A stretch of DNA of 64,000 bases from an uncultured Flavobacteriales bacterium (GTDB lineage: Bacteria > Bacteroidota > Bacteroidia > Flavobacteriales_G > Salibacteraceae). Below the pieces are notes generated by a model that ran no database searches, had not been told where the DNA came from, and was given only the letters and a program-made list of their open reading frames with translations. The stretch is from assembly GCA_913057205.1 (NCBI GenBank), contig CAJXNO010000007.1, forward strand, positions 39,875 to 103,874, read 5' to 3'. Shown one piece after another: positions 53,560-61,490 of the stretch. How positions within the stretch are numbered: position 1 is the first letter of the stretch; every line of letters starts with the position of its first letter. Both the position numbers and the translations under genes were made by a program.

Positions 53560-53575
53560 AGGCTTCGTAAAACGA

Positions 53576-53583
53576 CAAAGATA
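53576..53583 (-). promoter_or_regulatory. -7 element of glmM-nifS-phnP-like transcript
   Basis: Minus-strand TATCTTTG is an exact TAnnTTTG match, 16 bases before the ATG at 53559. No exact -33 TTTG is found. Confidence 0.55.
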
Positions 53584-53806
53584 ATTTTCCACCTTAGAAG
53601 AGCTTGTTCTACGCCTTGTTGAAAAAGCTAAAAACCGAACGCTATTGCAGGTATATTCAGCACTTTTGCACTTATGTTCAAAAGGCTGTTGATAATGCAG
53701 TAGAACGGTCTGAGCATCCGGTATATCAAATTCTACATTTGTTTATACCCCTCTCAACTATGGAAAATTCAACGATAACTTTTTCAGAGATAGCGATCTA
53801 AGCGCC

Positions 53807-55183
53807 TTGGTTACTCGCTTTGAGAAGATGATCGAGGATGGTACCTCCTTATACTATGAGGTGGACGACCTTGAGTTCTTGCTCGATCATTTCATGGTGC
53901 ACCATCGCTTGGAACTTGCGTTCAAAGTGGTGGAGACCGCGCATGAGCAACATCCTCAGAACCGGCAGCTTTCTATCAAAGAAGCTGAATTGCTCTCTTT
54001 ATCTGATAAACACTCAGAAGCCTTGGACCTGTTGAGCAAGATCGAGGTGCTTGAAGGCTTCAATCCTGACTTTCATATAACCCGGGCAACCATTTGGAGC
54101 CAGATGGGAAGCTATCAGAACGCCATCAAAGCATTGCACCAAGCCCTAGAATGCACCTCGGCTGACCTGGACGTGATCTATATGAATCTTTCGATTGAAC
54201 ACCAGAACCTTGAGGAGTTTGAAACGGCCATCACCTACCTTCAAAAAGCTTTGGAGGTAAACCCCAATAATGAGGATGCTTTATACGAACTGGCCTACTG
54301 CTATGAGATCACACGCGAGTATCGAGATGCGGTGAGTTACTTCAACAAATTGATCGATCAAGTTCCTTACAACGGACATGTGTGGTTCAATTTGGGAGCG
54401 GCTTATCAAGCCAGTGGTGACTTAGAAAAAGCCTTGACCGCGTTTGATTATGTGAATGTCATCGACGAAGAGTTCCACGCCTCTTACTTCAACAAAGCAA
54501 ACGTCTTGGTACGCCTAGAGCGATACGAAGAAGCCATTGACCTGTACAAAAAGGCGTTGGATTTCGATATACTGGATTCGCTGATCTACTTCTACATCGG
54601 CGATTGTTATGACCACCTAGACAAGCCCAAGCAAGCATTGGTCTTCTTTGAGAAAGCGATCAAGAAAGACGATAACATGGCTGAAGCATGGGTGGGTGCC
54701 GCCAGCGCACTGGATGAGCTCAACCGAGAACTGGAGGCTTTAGAGTATGCAAAAAAGGCCCTGGTGATCGACGAAACCAATGGGGACTATCACTGTTTTT
54801 TAGCAGGCTTGCAGATGAAGTATGACCTGCTGGATGAAAGTGCCGAGTCGTTTGAAAAGGCCATCGAGCATGGATACATAGAGCCCGATCTGTGGGAGGA
54901 TTACTGCCAATTGGCACTATCCATGAAGAATTATACCTTGGCTGAACGTATCATCGAGCGTGGACTCCACCTCTTTCCGGACCATGACCTGCTGCACTTG
55001 TACAAAACCATCTACCTCTACACCCAAGGAAAAGACGAAGAAGCCTTCGAATTGTTGGTGGAGGTCCTGATCCAAGAACCTTCTTTGATTGAAGAGTTTG
55101 TACTTTACTATCCGAAAGCGGTAGAATCGCAGGATATCCGTTTTTTGATCAACGCCTTGAATCAAAAGGACAGTGACGCGTAG
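53807..55183 (+). CDS. TPR-repeat protein, with a likely frameshift at its true start (53760)
   Basis: A 458-residue chain of tetratricopeptide repeats (LYELAYCYEITREYRDAVSYF, VWFNLGAAYQASGDLEKALTAF and similar), a Bacteroidota-wide type. The TTG at 53807 is only the first usable start in this frame. The family's N-terminus continues upstream without stop (NDNFFRDSDLSALVTRFEKM), and an ATG at 53760 sits one base out of phase: adding one A in the run at 53763-53766 gives MEKFNDNFFRDSDLS. So the gene is probably 53760-55183 with a one-base lesion or assembly error. TPR proteins mediate protein contacts; partner unknown. Confidence 0.8.
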   Translation: MVTRFEKMIEDGTSLYYEVDDLEFLLDHFMVHHRLELAFKVVETAHEQHPQNRQLSIKEAELLSLSDKHSEALDLLSKIEVLEGFNPDFHITRATIWSQMGSYQNAIKALHQALECTSADLDVIYMNLSIEHQNLEEFETAITYLQKALEVNPNNEDALYELAYCYEITREYRDAVSYFNKLIDQVPYNGHVWFNLGAAYQASGDLEKALTAFDYVNVIDEEFHASYFNKANVLVRLERYEEAIDLYKKALDFDILDSLIYFYIGDCYDHLDKPKQALVFFEKAIKKDDNMAEAWVGAASALDELNRELEALEYAKKALVIDETNGDYHCFLAGLQMKYDLLDESAESFEKAIEHGYIEPDLWEDYCQLALSMKNYTLAERIIERGLHLFPDHDLLHLYKTIYLYTQGKDEEAFELLVEVLIQEPSLIEEFVLYYPKAVESQDIRFLINALNQKDSDA

Positions 55184-55236
55184 AGCGTTTAGGGCGAAAA
55201 GGATAAACTTGCAGCCTCATTATCCCCGATTTAACC

Positions 55237-55554
55237 ATGAAAGAACTGAGCGTTCAAGAATTGAAAGCCAAGATGGATCGCAACGAAGATTTTCAGTTGA
55301 TCGACGTGCGCGAGGTCAGCGAACATGAATACTGTAGCATCACGGGAGCTCAGTTGATCCCTATGGGTGAGATTCTGGCTCGCATCAACGAAGTAGATAA
55401 GACCAAAGAGGTGATCATTCATTGCAAGTCTGGCGGACGTTCTGGCGCAATTGTAAACGCCTTGATGGCGAGAGGCTTTAGCAACGTGATCAACCTACGC
55501 GGCGGTATCCTCGCTTGGTCTCAAGAGATCGACCCTAGCATACCAACGTACTGA
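55237..55554 (+). CDS. Rhodanese-like sulfurtransferase domain protein
   Basis: A 105-residue single rhodanese domain. The active-site loop is IHCKSGGRSGAIVNAL, cysteine near residue 69, and the entry DFQLIDVREVSEHEYCS has the family DVRE motif. The end is NLRGGILAWSQEID, typical for the final helix. It can move sulfane sulfur or bind phosphate. It overlaps the DUF368 start by one base, which makes the four genes to 58456 a closely packed run. Confidence 0.92.
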   Translation: MKELSVQELKAKMDRNEDFQLIDVREVSEHEYCSITGAQLIPMGEILARINEVDKTKEVIIHCKSGGRSGAIVNALMARGFSNVINLRGGILAWSQEIDPSIPTY

Positions 55555-56531
55555 TGCAGAGCAGATTCTTCATTCTTACTGCACTGAAAGGCATGGCGAT
55601 GGGAGTTGCCGAGGTGATTCCTGGAGTTTCTGGAGGTACCATCGCCTTCATTACCGGTATCTACGAGCGCCTCTTGAATGTGATCAAAGCCATTGGACCT
55701 GAACTTTGGAAGGGATGGAAGGCCGATGGCGTAAAAGGACTGTGGAAAGCACTGGATGGAAACTTTCTGGTTGCATTGGTCTCTGGCATGGTGCTGGGAA
55801 TTGTGGTAGGCGTTTTCTTGATTACCTACCTTCTTGACACCTATCCCCTGCTCGTTTGGTCTTATTTCTTCGGATTGATCTTGGTGAGTGCATTGTTTGT
55901 GGCTCGACAGATCAAGGAATGGAATGGCATGCGCATCTTGGGCATCACCATTGGAGCCGTTGTGGCTTACTACATCACGATCTCTGTTCCGGGCGCAGGT
56001 AATCCGGCATTGTATTACGTTTTCTTTTCAGGGTCCATAGCCGTCAGTGCTTTGCTCTTACCCGGTATCTCTGGCAGCTTCATCTTATTGTTGATGGGGA
56101 TGTACACCTACGTGATCCCAACCTTGAAAAGTGCTTTGAAAACCTTTGACCCTGCAGACCTTGCCATACTTCTCGCTTTCGGAGCAGGGATGTTGGTAGG
56201 GATGATCGTTTTTTCAAGGGTGCTTTCCTGGACCTTCAAACGCTACCACGATGCTACGTTGGCTGTACTCACAGGCTTTCTACTTGGGTCATTGAACAAG
56301 ATTTGGCCCTGGCAAAAAGTGGCCCCGAATGGAACCATGGTGAAGGATTCTGGTGAGGTAGTGGTCACCTTCAGCGAAAGTGTTCTCCCATCAACCTTTG
56401 CATCGCTAAGCAACAATCCTGTTTACGGAAACGATCCCCAAACCTTCGGCTGTATCGCCCTCATGGTGCTTGGCTTTATCACCGTGCTTGGCGCAGAGTT
56501 GCTCTCGAATCGTTTGACCAAAGCGGCATGA
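55554..56531 (+). CDS. DUF368 family transporter (PopT-type polyprenyl-phosphate translocase)
   Basis: The 325-residue protein begins with the DUF368 signature LKGMAMGVAEVIPGVSGGTIA and shows about eight helices; the second conserved GG loop is LLPGISGSFILLLMGMYTYV. DUF368 proteins (PopT) were shown in other bacteria to recycle undecaprenyl phosphate across the membrane, work I recall from 2022-2023. That would serve O-antigen and peptidoglycan synthesis. Overlaps aroE by four bases. Confidence 0.88.
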   Translation: MQSRFFILTALKGMAMGVAEVIPGVSGGTIAFITGIYERLLNVIKAIGPELWKGWKADGVKGLWKALDGNFLVALVSGMVLGIVVGVFLITYLLDTYPLLVWSYFFGLILVSALFVARQIKEWNGMRILGITIGAVVAYYITISVPGAGNPALYYVFFSGSIAVSALLLPGISGSFILLLMGMYTYVIPTLKSALKTFDPADLAILLAFGAGMLVGMIVFSRVLSWTFKRYHDATLAVLTGFLLGSLNKIWPWQKVAPNGTMVKDSGEVVVTFSESVLPSTFASLSNNPVYGNDPQTFGCIALMVLGFITVLGAELLSNRLTKAA

Positions 56532-57247
56532 AGTTCGGTTTGATCGGACATCCCGTAGCGCACAGCTTCTCGCCGTCCTATTTCAAACAGAAGTTTGCAG
56601 TACTTGGACTTCCCTACAGCTATGAAGCGAAAGACTTGGAGTCGCTCTCCGATGTGAAGTCAATGGTACGTGCTTGGAACTGGCGTGGCTTCAACGTCAC
56701 CATCCCTCATAAACAAGGGATCATGCCATTTCTTGATGAGGTGGATAAGGATGCCTCAGCCATCGGTGCCGTGAATACCGTTTCTGTGGTAAACAACCAA
56801 TGGAAAGGCTTCAATACCGACCACATCGGCTTCGGAAGAACGCTTGATAGCTTGAGAACTCCAGAAGACAGGTCTGCACTGATCTTAGGTGACGGTGGCG
56901 CTGCAAAAGCTGTTAAGTATGCACTCGAACAACGCGGCATCACCTACCAAATAGTCCGTCGATCAGGTGATTTGGACTATGATCAGCTTCATCCCAACCA
57001 CATCCGAGCCCACCAGATCATCATCAATACCACACCGCTCGGGATGAGTCCGAAAGAAGCTGAATTCCCTCCCATTCCTTACGAAGCCATCACCCCACAG
57101 CACCTCTTGTACGATCTGATCTACCATCCCGCAGAGACCGCCTTCTTACGAAAGGGACGGCTTTTGGGCGCACGCACCATCAATGGTGAGTCCATGCTCC
57201 ACCTACAAGCCGATGAGAGTTGGCAGATATGGGAAGCGAACCTTTAA
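56528..57247 (+). CDS. aroE: Shikimate dehydrogenase
   Basis: NADPH-dependent reduction of 3-dehydroshikimate. It starts MKFGLIGHPVAHSFSPSYF, which has the shikimate-binding S-x-S. The catalytic Lys-Asp pair is in FNVTIPHKQGIMPFL and GFNTDHIGF. The nucleotide site is ALILGDGGAAKAVKYAL, and NTTPLGMSP is also present. At 239 residues it is short of the 270 typical in Proteobacteria, as in other Bacteroidota. It overlaps the DUF368 stop (ATGA). Confidence 0.95.
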   Translation: MKFGLIGHPVAHSFSPSYFKQKFAVLGLPYSYEAKDLESLSDVKSMVRAWNWRGFNVTIPHKQGIMPFLDEVDKDASAIGAVNTVSVVNNQWKGFNTDHIGFGRTLDSLRTPEDRSALILGDGGAAKAVKYALEQRGITYQIVRRSGDLDYDQLHPNHIRAHQIIINTTPLGMSPKEAEFPPIPYEAITPQHLLYDLIYHPAETAFLRKGRLLGARTINGESMLHLQADESWQIWEANL

Positions 57248-57268
57248 TCCGTAAGCCTTCCCCTTCAC

Positions 57269-57276
57269 TACCTTCG
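57269..57276 (+). promoter_or_regulatory. -7 element of aminotransferase gene
   Basis: TACCTTCG, one mismatch from TAnnTTTG, ends four bases before the ATG at 57281. It would give the aminotransferase its own leaderless transcript inside the cluster. Confidence 0.45.
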
Positions 57277-57280
57277 CAGC

Positions 57281-58456
57281 ATGCCATTTTCGCAGCATCT
57301 AGCACAGACGAGCCCCTTCCCTATGGGATTAGAGGTAGAGCGCGCCGAAGGCTGTTATGTCTATGACCATCATGGTAAGGCTTACCTCGATCTGATCTCT
57401 GGCATCGCGGTGAGTAATATTGGTCACCGGCATCCCTATGTGATCAAGGCGATCAAGGATCAATTGGACCTGTACCAACACGTCATTCCTTTTGGAGAGT
57501 TCTCGCAATCCCCTCAAAACAAGCTGGCAGACAAGCTCGCTAGCTTGCTCCCGGAAAGCCTGAACACATCGTATTTTGTCAACAGCGGCACGGAAGCCAA
57601 CGAAGCTGCCCTCAAACTGGCAAAGCGGGTCACAGGAAGGCACGAACTGGTAGCCATGCGAAACAGCTACCACGGCGCTACGCATGGGTCGTTGAGTGTG
57701 AGCGGCAACGAGGTGAAGAAGCAACGCTTTCGTCCAATGGTACCGGGTACGCGCTTCATACGCTTCAATGTGGAAGAAGACCTATCCAATATCACCGATA
57801 AAACAGCCGCGGTCATTACCGAGGTGATTCAGGGCGATGCAGGTGTGCGAATACCACATGTAAGTTACCTCAAAGCATTGCGTAAACGTTGCGATGAAAC
57901 CGGAACGCTCTTGATCTTCGATGAGATTCAAACAGGCATGGGTCGCACAGGAAAGCTCTTTGCCTTTGAGCATTACGGTGTAGTTCCTGATATCCTGACC
58001 ATCGCAAAAGCATTTGGAGGTGGAATGCCGATTGGCGCTTTTATCAGCTCGGCGGAGAACATGCGTCAACTCACCCACGATCCGATCCTTGGTCACATCA
58101 CGACCTTCGGTGGACATCCTGTGTGCTGTGCGGCAGCTTTGGCCAATTTAGAAGTCTTGACCAACCAAGAACCTTGGTTGAATGAAGTGGCCACCAAAGG
58201 CGCCTATCTGAAGTCAATGCTCAAGCACGAGCGCATTTTAGAGGTCAGACAGGTGGGGTTAATGCTGGCGGTTGACCTGCGTACACCTGAAGAAGTAGAC
58301 CGTGTGGTAGCTTTATTGTTGGAATGGGGATTCATCTCCTTCTACTTCTTGAGTACCCGCTATGCATTCCGCTTAGCACCTCCGCTTTCAATCACTGAAG
58401 ATCAATTGAAACAAGCTGCGGAAGCCATCCTCCGAGCCTTGGATAGCTTGGATTGA
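57281..58456 (+). CDS. Class III (ornithine/acetylornithine-type) aminotransferase
   Basis: Fold type I PLP enzyme of 391 residues. The cofactor lysine lies in ILTIAKAFGGGMPIGAFIS, the phosphate site in NSGTEANEAALKLAKR, and the base-binding Asp in LIFDEIQTGMGRTGKLF. These are the marks of aspartate aminotransferase family class III (ArgD/GABA-type). The substrate may be N-acetylornithine, but there are no other arginine genes nearby. Its own -7 element lies four bases before the ATG. Confidence 0.88.
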   Translation: MPFSQHLAQTSPFPMGLEVERAEGCYVYDHHGKAYLDLISGIAVSNIGHRHPYVIKAIKDQLDLYQHVIPFGEFSQSPQNKLADKLASLLPESLNTSYFVNSGTEANEAALKLAKRVTGRHELVAMRNSYHGATHGSLSVSGNEVKKQRFRPMVPGTRFIRFNVEEDLSNITDKTAAVITEVIQGDAGVRIPHVSYLKALRKRCDETGTLLIFDEIQTGMGRTGKLFAFEHYGVVPDILTIAKAFGGGMPIGAFISSAENMRQLTHDPILGHITTFGGHPVCCAAALANLEVLTNQEPWLNEVATKGAYLKSMLKHERILEVRQVGLMLAVDLRTPEEVDRVVALLLEWGFISFYFLSTRYAFRLAPPLSITEDQLKQAAEAILRALDSLD

Positions 58457-58511
58457 GGCATTAGAAACAACCATTTTTTCATTCCTGCGTTTTTTTCTAT
58501 AAATATGTACC

Positions 58512-58519
58512 TACATTTA
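58512..58519 (+). promoter_or_regulatory. Candidate -7 element of pirin gene
   Basis: TACATTTA, one mismatch from TAnnTTTG, ends five bases before the ATG at 58525. A T-run upstream may substitute for the -33 TTTG. Confidence 0.4.
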
Positions 58520-58524
58520 GTGTC

Positions 58525-59400
58525 ATGAACTACAGAAAGATCGATCATGTTTTTCAATCGGTACGCGTGAACATGGGTGGGAATGTTATTGACCAGCCGC
58601 TACCACATCGCAAGCTGGATATGTTGGATCCCTTTCTTTTGATCCATCATTGGGAAGATACCATGCCTGGCGGACAAGAGCAGAAGAATGTAGGGGTTGG
58701 ACCTCATCCCCACCGTGGATTCACCCCGGTATCCTTCATTTTCAAGGGCGGTATCCATCATCGAGATTCTACCGGACATGAAAGCGTGATTTATGGCGGC
58801 GGTACGCAATGGATGAACAGCGGTTATGGCATCATTCATAGTGAGCGTCCAGCCAAAGAGATCGCAGAATCAGGAGGCGATGTAGAATTTATTCAGTTTT
58901 GGGTAAATGCACCGTCCAGCAAAAAGATGGAGCCCGCCTCGTATCAGCCGTTAACAGATGAAGGCACTCCGAAAGTGCATTCCGAAGACGGTAAGCTGAC
59001 CATCGGTGTGGTTGCTGGAACTTTCAACGAAAAGAAGGGGCCGATCAAAACGCATTCTCCCTTGCTTACATTGCGGATCCAAGCCTTTAAAGGCGGACGC
59101 ATGAATATTCCGATACCTGCGCATTACAACTTGATCTTTTACCCGTTGAACACGGGATTCAAGATCAACGATGAACGAACGATCAATGCCAAGGACATGG
59201 TCGTGTTCGAACAAGGAGACGAGGGAATTTCAATTGAAGCGTTGGGTAAAGGCGACGCCATTGTTTTAGCAGGTGAACCCATAGCCGAACCGGTAGTGAG
59301 TTACGGTCCGTTTGTGATGAATTCGCAAAAAGAGATCATGCAAGCGATCCAAGATTACCAGATGGGAAAGCTCGGAACCTTGAAAGAAAACTTTGGATGA
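58525..59400 (+). CDS. Pirin family protein
   Basis: Bicupin of 291 residues. The metal-binding site is GVGPHPHRGFTPVSFIFKGG, then HHRDSTGHESVI and HSERPA, the classic pirin order. FIQFWVNAPSSKKMEP is also a family mark. Pirins bind Fe and act as quercetinase or redox regulators; the role here is not known. The last four bases overlap the start of a broken Tat-exported protein (ATGA). Confidence 0.93.
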   Translation: MNYRKIDHVFQSVRVNMGGNVIDQPLPHRKLDMLDPFLLIHHWEDTMPGGQEQKNVGVGPHPHRGFTPVSFIFKGGIHHRDSTGHESVIYGGGTQWMNSGYGIIHSERPAKEIAESGGDVEFIQFWVNAPSSKKMEPASYQPLTDEGTPKVHSEDGKLTIGVVAGTFNEKKGPIKTHSPLLTLRIQAFKGGRMNIPIPAHYNLIFYPLNTGFKINDERTINAKDMVVFEQGDEGISIEALGKGDAIVLAGEPIAEPVVSYGPFVMNSQKEIMQAIQDYQMGKLGTLKENFG

Positions 59401-59582
59401 TGGAGCGACGAGACTTTTTGAAAAGAACGGGGTTGCTGAGCCTGGCTATCGGATGCTCCCCACAGTTGATGCAAGCCGCTAAGCACCTGCCGATGCCAGA
59501 GCTAGGAGCACCAACATCGCACGTCAGGCACGGTCTGTTCCAAGCAATCAAGGTAGACCACCCCTTCCTACCCAATGGCTGA
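59397..59582 (+). CDS. Tat-signal protein paired with pirin, N-terminal part of frameshifted gene
   Basis: The start is ATGATG over the pirin stop. RRDFLKRTGLLSLAIGC is a twin-arginine signal with an optional lipid-type cysteine, and KVDHPFLPNG ends at a TGA (59580-59582). The frame one base away continues coherently as KVFQPHRFRKDGVSESMEDM. Adding a T at 59577-59580 would give LPNGLKVFQPH and restore one protein of about 195 residues. The pirin neighbour and cupin-like C-terminus suggest a secreted cupin partner. Confidence 0.6.
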   Translation: MMERRDFLKRTGLLSLAIGCSPQLMQAAKHLPMPELGAPTSHVRHGLFQAIKVDHPFLPNG

Positions 59583-59629
59583 AGGTCTTCCAACCGCACC
59601 GCTTTCGGAAGGATGGGGTTTCGGAATCG

Positions 59630-59983
59630 ATGGAAGACATGGTCTTGTACAGCTTCACGTGCCGTGAAGACCACCTTTCGATCGGTGTAATTGATGATGC
59701 CGTTCATCTCTCGGTCAACGATTCCAATCTGGAATGCACCTCCTCCACGGACAACGCGAAGATCAGTGCAGACAACAGTACAATTCAGCTACTGCAATCA
59801 GGCGAAAAGCATCTGCTATCGAAGGAAGATGAAGCCATCCTGCTGGTATTGAAAGGTTCGTGCAGCATCGATGGTCATGGTATTGAAGAACATGGTTTCT
59901 ACCATCAGTTGGAACGATGTTCTGAGCTGGCACCAAGCGACAATTCCTTAGCTGTATTGATCTATCCTAGAGCACAGGCTTAG
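59630..59983 (+). CDS. Cupin-like C-terminal part of frameshifted Tat-exported protein
   Basis: The second part of the split gene, in another frame; its internal ATG at 59630 (MEDMVLYSFTCREDH) is only the first available start. Beta-strand-rich with CSIDGHGIEEHGFYHQLERC near the end, consistent with a cupin barrel. It ends at 59983, overlapping the convergent SRAP gene by four bases. On its own it lacks the export signal. Confidence 0.5.
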   Translation: MEDMVLYSFTCREDHLSIGVIDDAVHLSVNDSNLECTSSTDNAKISADNSTIQLLQSGEKHLLSKEDEAILLVLKGSCSIDGHGIEEHGFYHQLERCSELAPSDNSLAVLIYPRAQA

Positions 59984-60789
59984 TCTTCAAACAACCTGCG
60001 TTGCCTGCCTGTACTCGCTCCCATCCCTTCTAGTTTCAGGTCCTGATGCAAGGCATATGTATGCTCAGGAAAGATCCGCTCACCGATCGGTTTCAGCAGG
60101 CCCAATGCATGTGCTCTCGGCGACTTGATTTCAACACCGATGGGATAAGCATTCAGAAAATCATCTGCAACGGGACGGAGCAGCGAGGTTATATCGGGAA
60201 GCTCAGCTTTTGAATCGAGCCAAAGTTGCTCGTCTTCTTGGTTTAAGATCACCGGTGAACGATGATGTCCGATGCGTTCTAGCACGTCATTAGCTTGGGT
60301 AGTGATGATCGCAAAGCTTTTAATGATCTCACCGGTGGCTTGATTCACCCACTCATCCCAAATACCTGCAAAGGCAAAAGGTCGATCACCATATCGAGGA
60401 TACACACAATGCGGCTTGTTCAGCTTCTCTTTTTCAGGTCCCTCAATGAAGGCATCGGCTACCACCAAGCAGCGCCTACTGCGTATGGAAGAACGAAACA
60501 TGGGTTTTTGGATGATTCCCATTCCACCGGTGTACTGGCGGTCGTTATTTGGATTCTGGTCGCCTTCACTTCGGGCGTTGATCACGTACATCTGCTTCTT
60601 GGCCCATGAAGGCGTAAAACCGAATTGAAAGAACTGTAATTGATCCGGCGCTGCATTGGTCACCACCGCAGCCTTTTGACCAGGAGACACATTGGCACTT
60701 GCCTGAAAGGCAGACGGATCATCAGCGGTAACGTCAAAGCGCTTCTCAATCTCTTTGACCTTGGTAATGGTTACGTATCTCCCACACAT
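59980..60789 (-). CDS. SOS response-associated peptidase (SRAP, YedK/HMCES family)
   Basis: The ATG at 60789 starts MCGRYVTI, so Cys2 becomes the N-terminal nucleophile after Met removal, as required to cross-link abasic sites. The Asn is in YVINARSEG, the Glu in VADAFIEG, and the His in RIGHHRSPVIL, where family members have H-R-M-P. YedK/HMCES forms a stable thiazolidine with abasic sites in single-stranded DNA and protects them. The TACCTTGG element (60795-60802) lies five bases upstream. Confidence 0.93.
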   Translation of the reverse strand: MCGRYVTITKVKEIEKRFDVTADDPSAFQASANVSPGQKAAVVTNAAPDQLQFFQFGFTPSWAKKQMYVINARSEGDQNPNNDRQYTGGMGIIQKPMFRSSIRSRRCLVVADAFIEGPEKEKLNKPHCVYPRYGDRPFAFAGIWDEWVNQATGEIIKSFAIITTQANDVLERIGHHRSPVILNQEDEQLWLDSKAELPDITSLLRPVADDFLNAYPIGVEIKSPRAHALGLLKPIGERIFPEHTYALHQDLKLEGMGASTGRQRRLFED

Positions 60790-60794
60790 AGCAT

Positions 60795-60802
60795 CCAAGG
60801 TA
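60795..60802 (-). promoter_or_regulatory. Candidate -7 element of SRAP gene
   Basis: TACCTTGG on the minus strand differs from TAnnTTTG at one place and ends five bases before the ATG at 60789. Confidence 0.35.
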
Positions 60803-60823
60803 AGGTTTCACCGGGATTCTGAA

Positions 60824-60855
60824 TATAAAAAAAGCCCACCGATTGGTGAGCTTTC
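60824..60855 (-). terminator. Intrinsic terminator of DUF6580 gene
   Basis: On the minus strand AAAGCTCACC pairs with GGTGGGCTTT around a short loop, followed by six to seven T. It sits 20-50 bases after the stop of the DUF6580 gene. Confidence 0.75.
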
Positions 60856-60874
60856 AAAGATTCTTAGATATCCA

Positions 60875-61429
60875 TCATCCTTTCAATCGATCCATCAACA
60901 ACTGAGAACGAAAGATGCGCTCATAGGTAAGGAACAGTGCTCCAGCGTAAACCAAATCCCCAGCTAAGGTATTCTGGAAGAATGGGATAGCTGCGGTGTA
61001 GCATGCAAGCAGACCTTCAAGGGTGAGGGGGTACATCGTACCGGAGAACCATACCCCGAAGTTGGTCATCACAAAGAAGAGGACGGAGGCAGACAAGCTT
61101 CCCGCTACTACTTTGAACCAGCTCGGCTGCTTCAAAATGCGTGTTCCTAATGCGTAGATGAGTGCAATGCTACCATAGATAAAGATGGCACCTTGCGTGA
61201 ACCACACGAATCCACCTGAAGCATTATAAACGAAATTATTCAGGATGAGATCACTGAGTAACCAGGCAAGCATGGTGATCAGCAGACCAAGCCCTTTTCT
61301 TCCGAAATAAGCACCACCAAACAAGGCCATCGCTCCCAATGGAGCAAAGTTCATAGGATGTGGAACCAATCGTGTAACAGCCGCCGCCACGATGATCAAT
61401 GACAGTATGATCAATTTTCTTTTCTGCAT
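60875..61429 (-). CDS. DUF6580 membrane protein (putative transport component)
   Basis: From the ATG at 61429 (MQKRKLIILSLIIVAAAVTRL), the protein has five or six helices and the signature TRLVPHPMNFAPLGAMALFGG, split in the family around RxxPHxxNFxPxxAxALF. LLITMLAWLLSDLILN and TNFGVWFSGTMYP are also typical. It resembles S-components of energy-coupling transporters. A -7 element (61434-61441) lies four bases upstream, and a terminator follows downstream. Confidence 0.82.
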   Translation of the reverse strand: MQKRKLIILSLIIVAAAVTRLVPHPMNFAPLGAMALFGGAYFGRKGLGLLITMLAWLLSDLILNNFVYNASGGFVWFTQGAIFIYGSIALIYALGTRILKQPSWFKVVAGSLSASVLFFVMTNFGVWFSGTMYPLTLEGLLACYTAAIPFFQNTLAGDLVYAGALFLTYERIFRSQLLMDRLKG

Positions 61430-61433
61430 GCTG

Positions 61434-61441
61434 CGAAAATA
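61434..61441 (-). promoter_or_regulatory. Candidate -7 element of DUF6580 gene
   Basis: Minus-strand TATTTTCG, one mismatch from TAnnTTTG, ends four bases (CAGC) before the ATG at 61429. The same TTCGCAGCATG arrangement precedes the aminotransferase gene. Confidence 0.4.
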
Positions 61442-61490
61442 AGGATTGAAGCATATTCTTGCCATGGAATAGCACCGAAATTGGTAGACC

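Noticed and set aside
53604..53801. Small frame upstream of the TPR gene that contains the ATG at 53760
   Set aside because: Upstream codons are not protein-like; only the ATG at 53760 matters, as the displaced start of the TPR gene.
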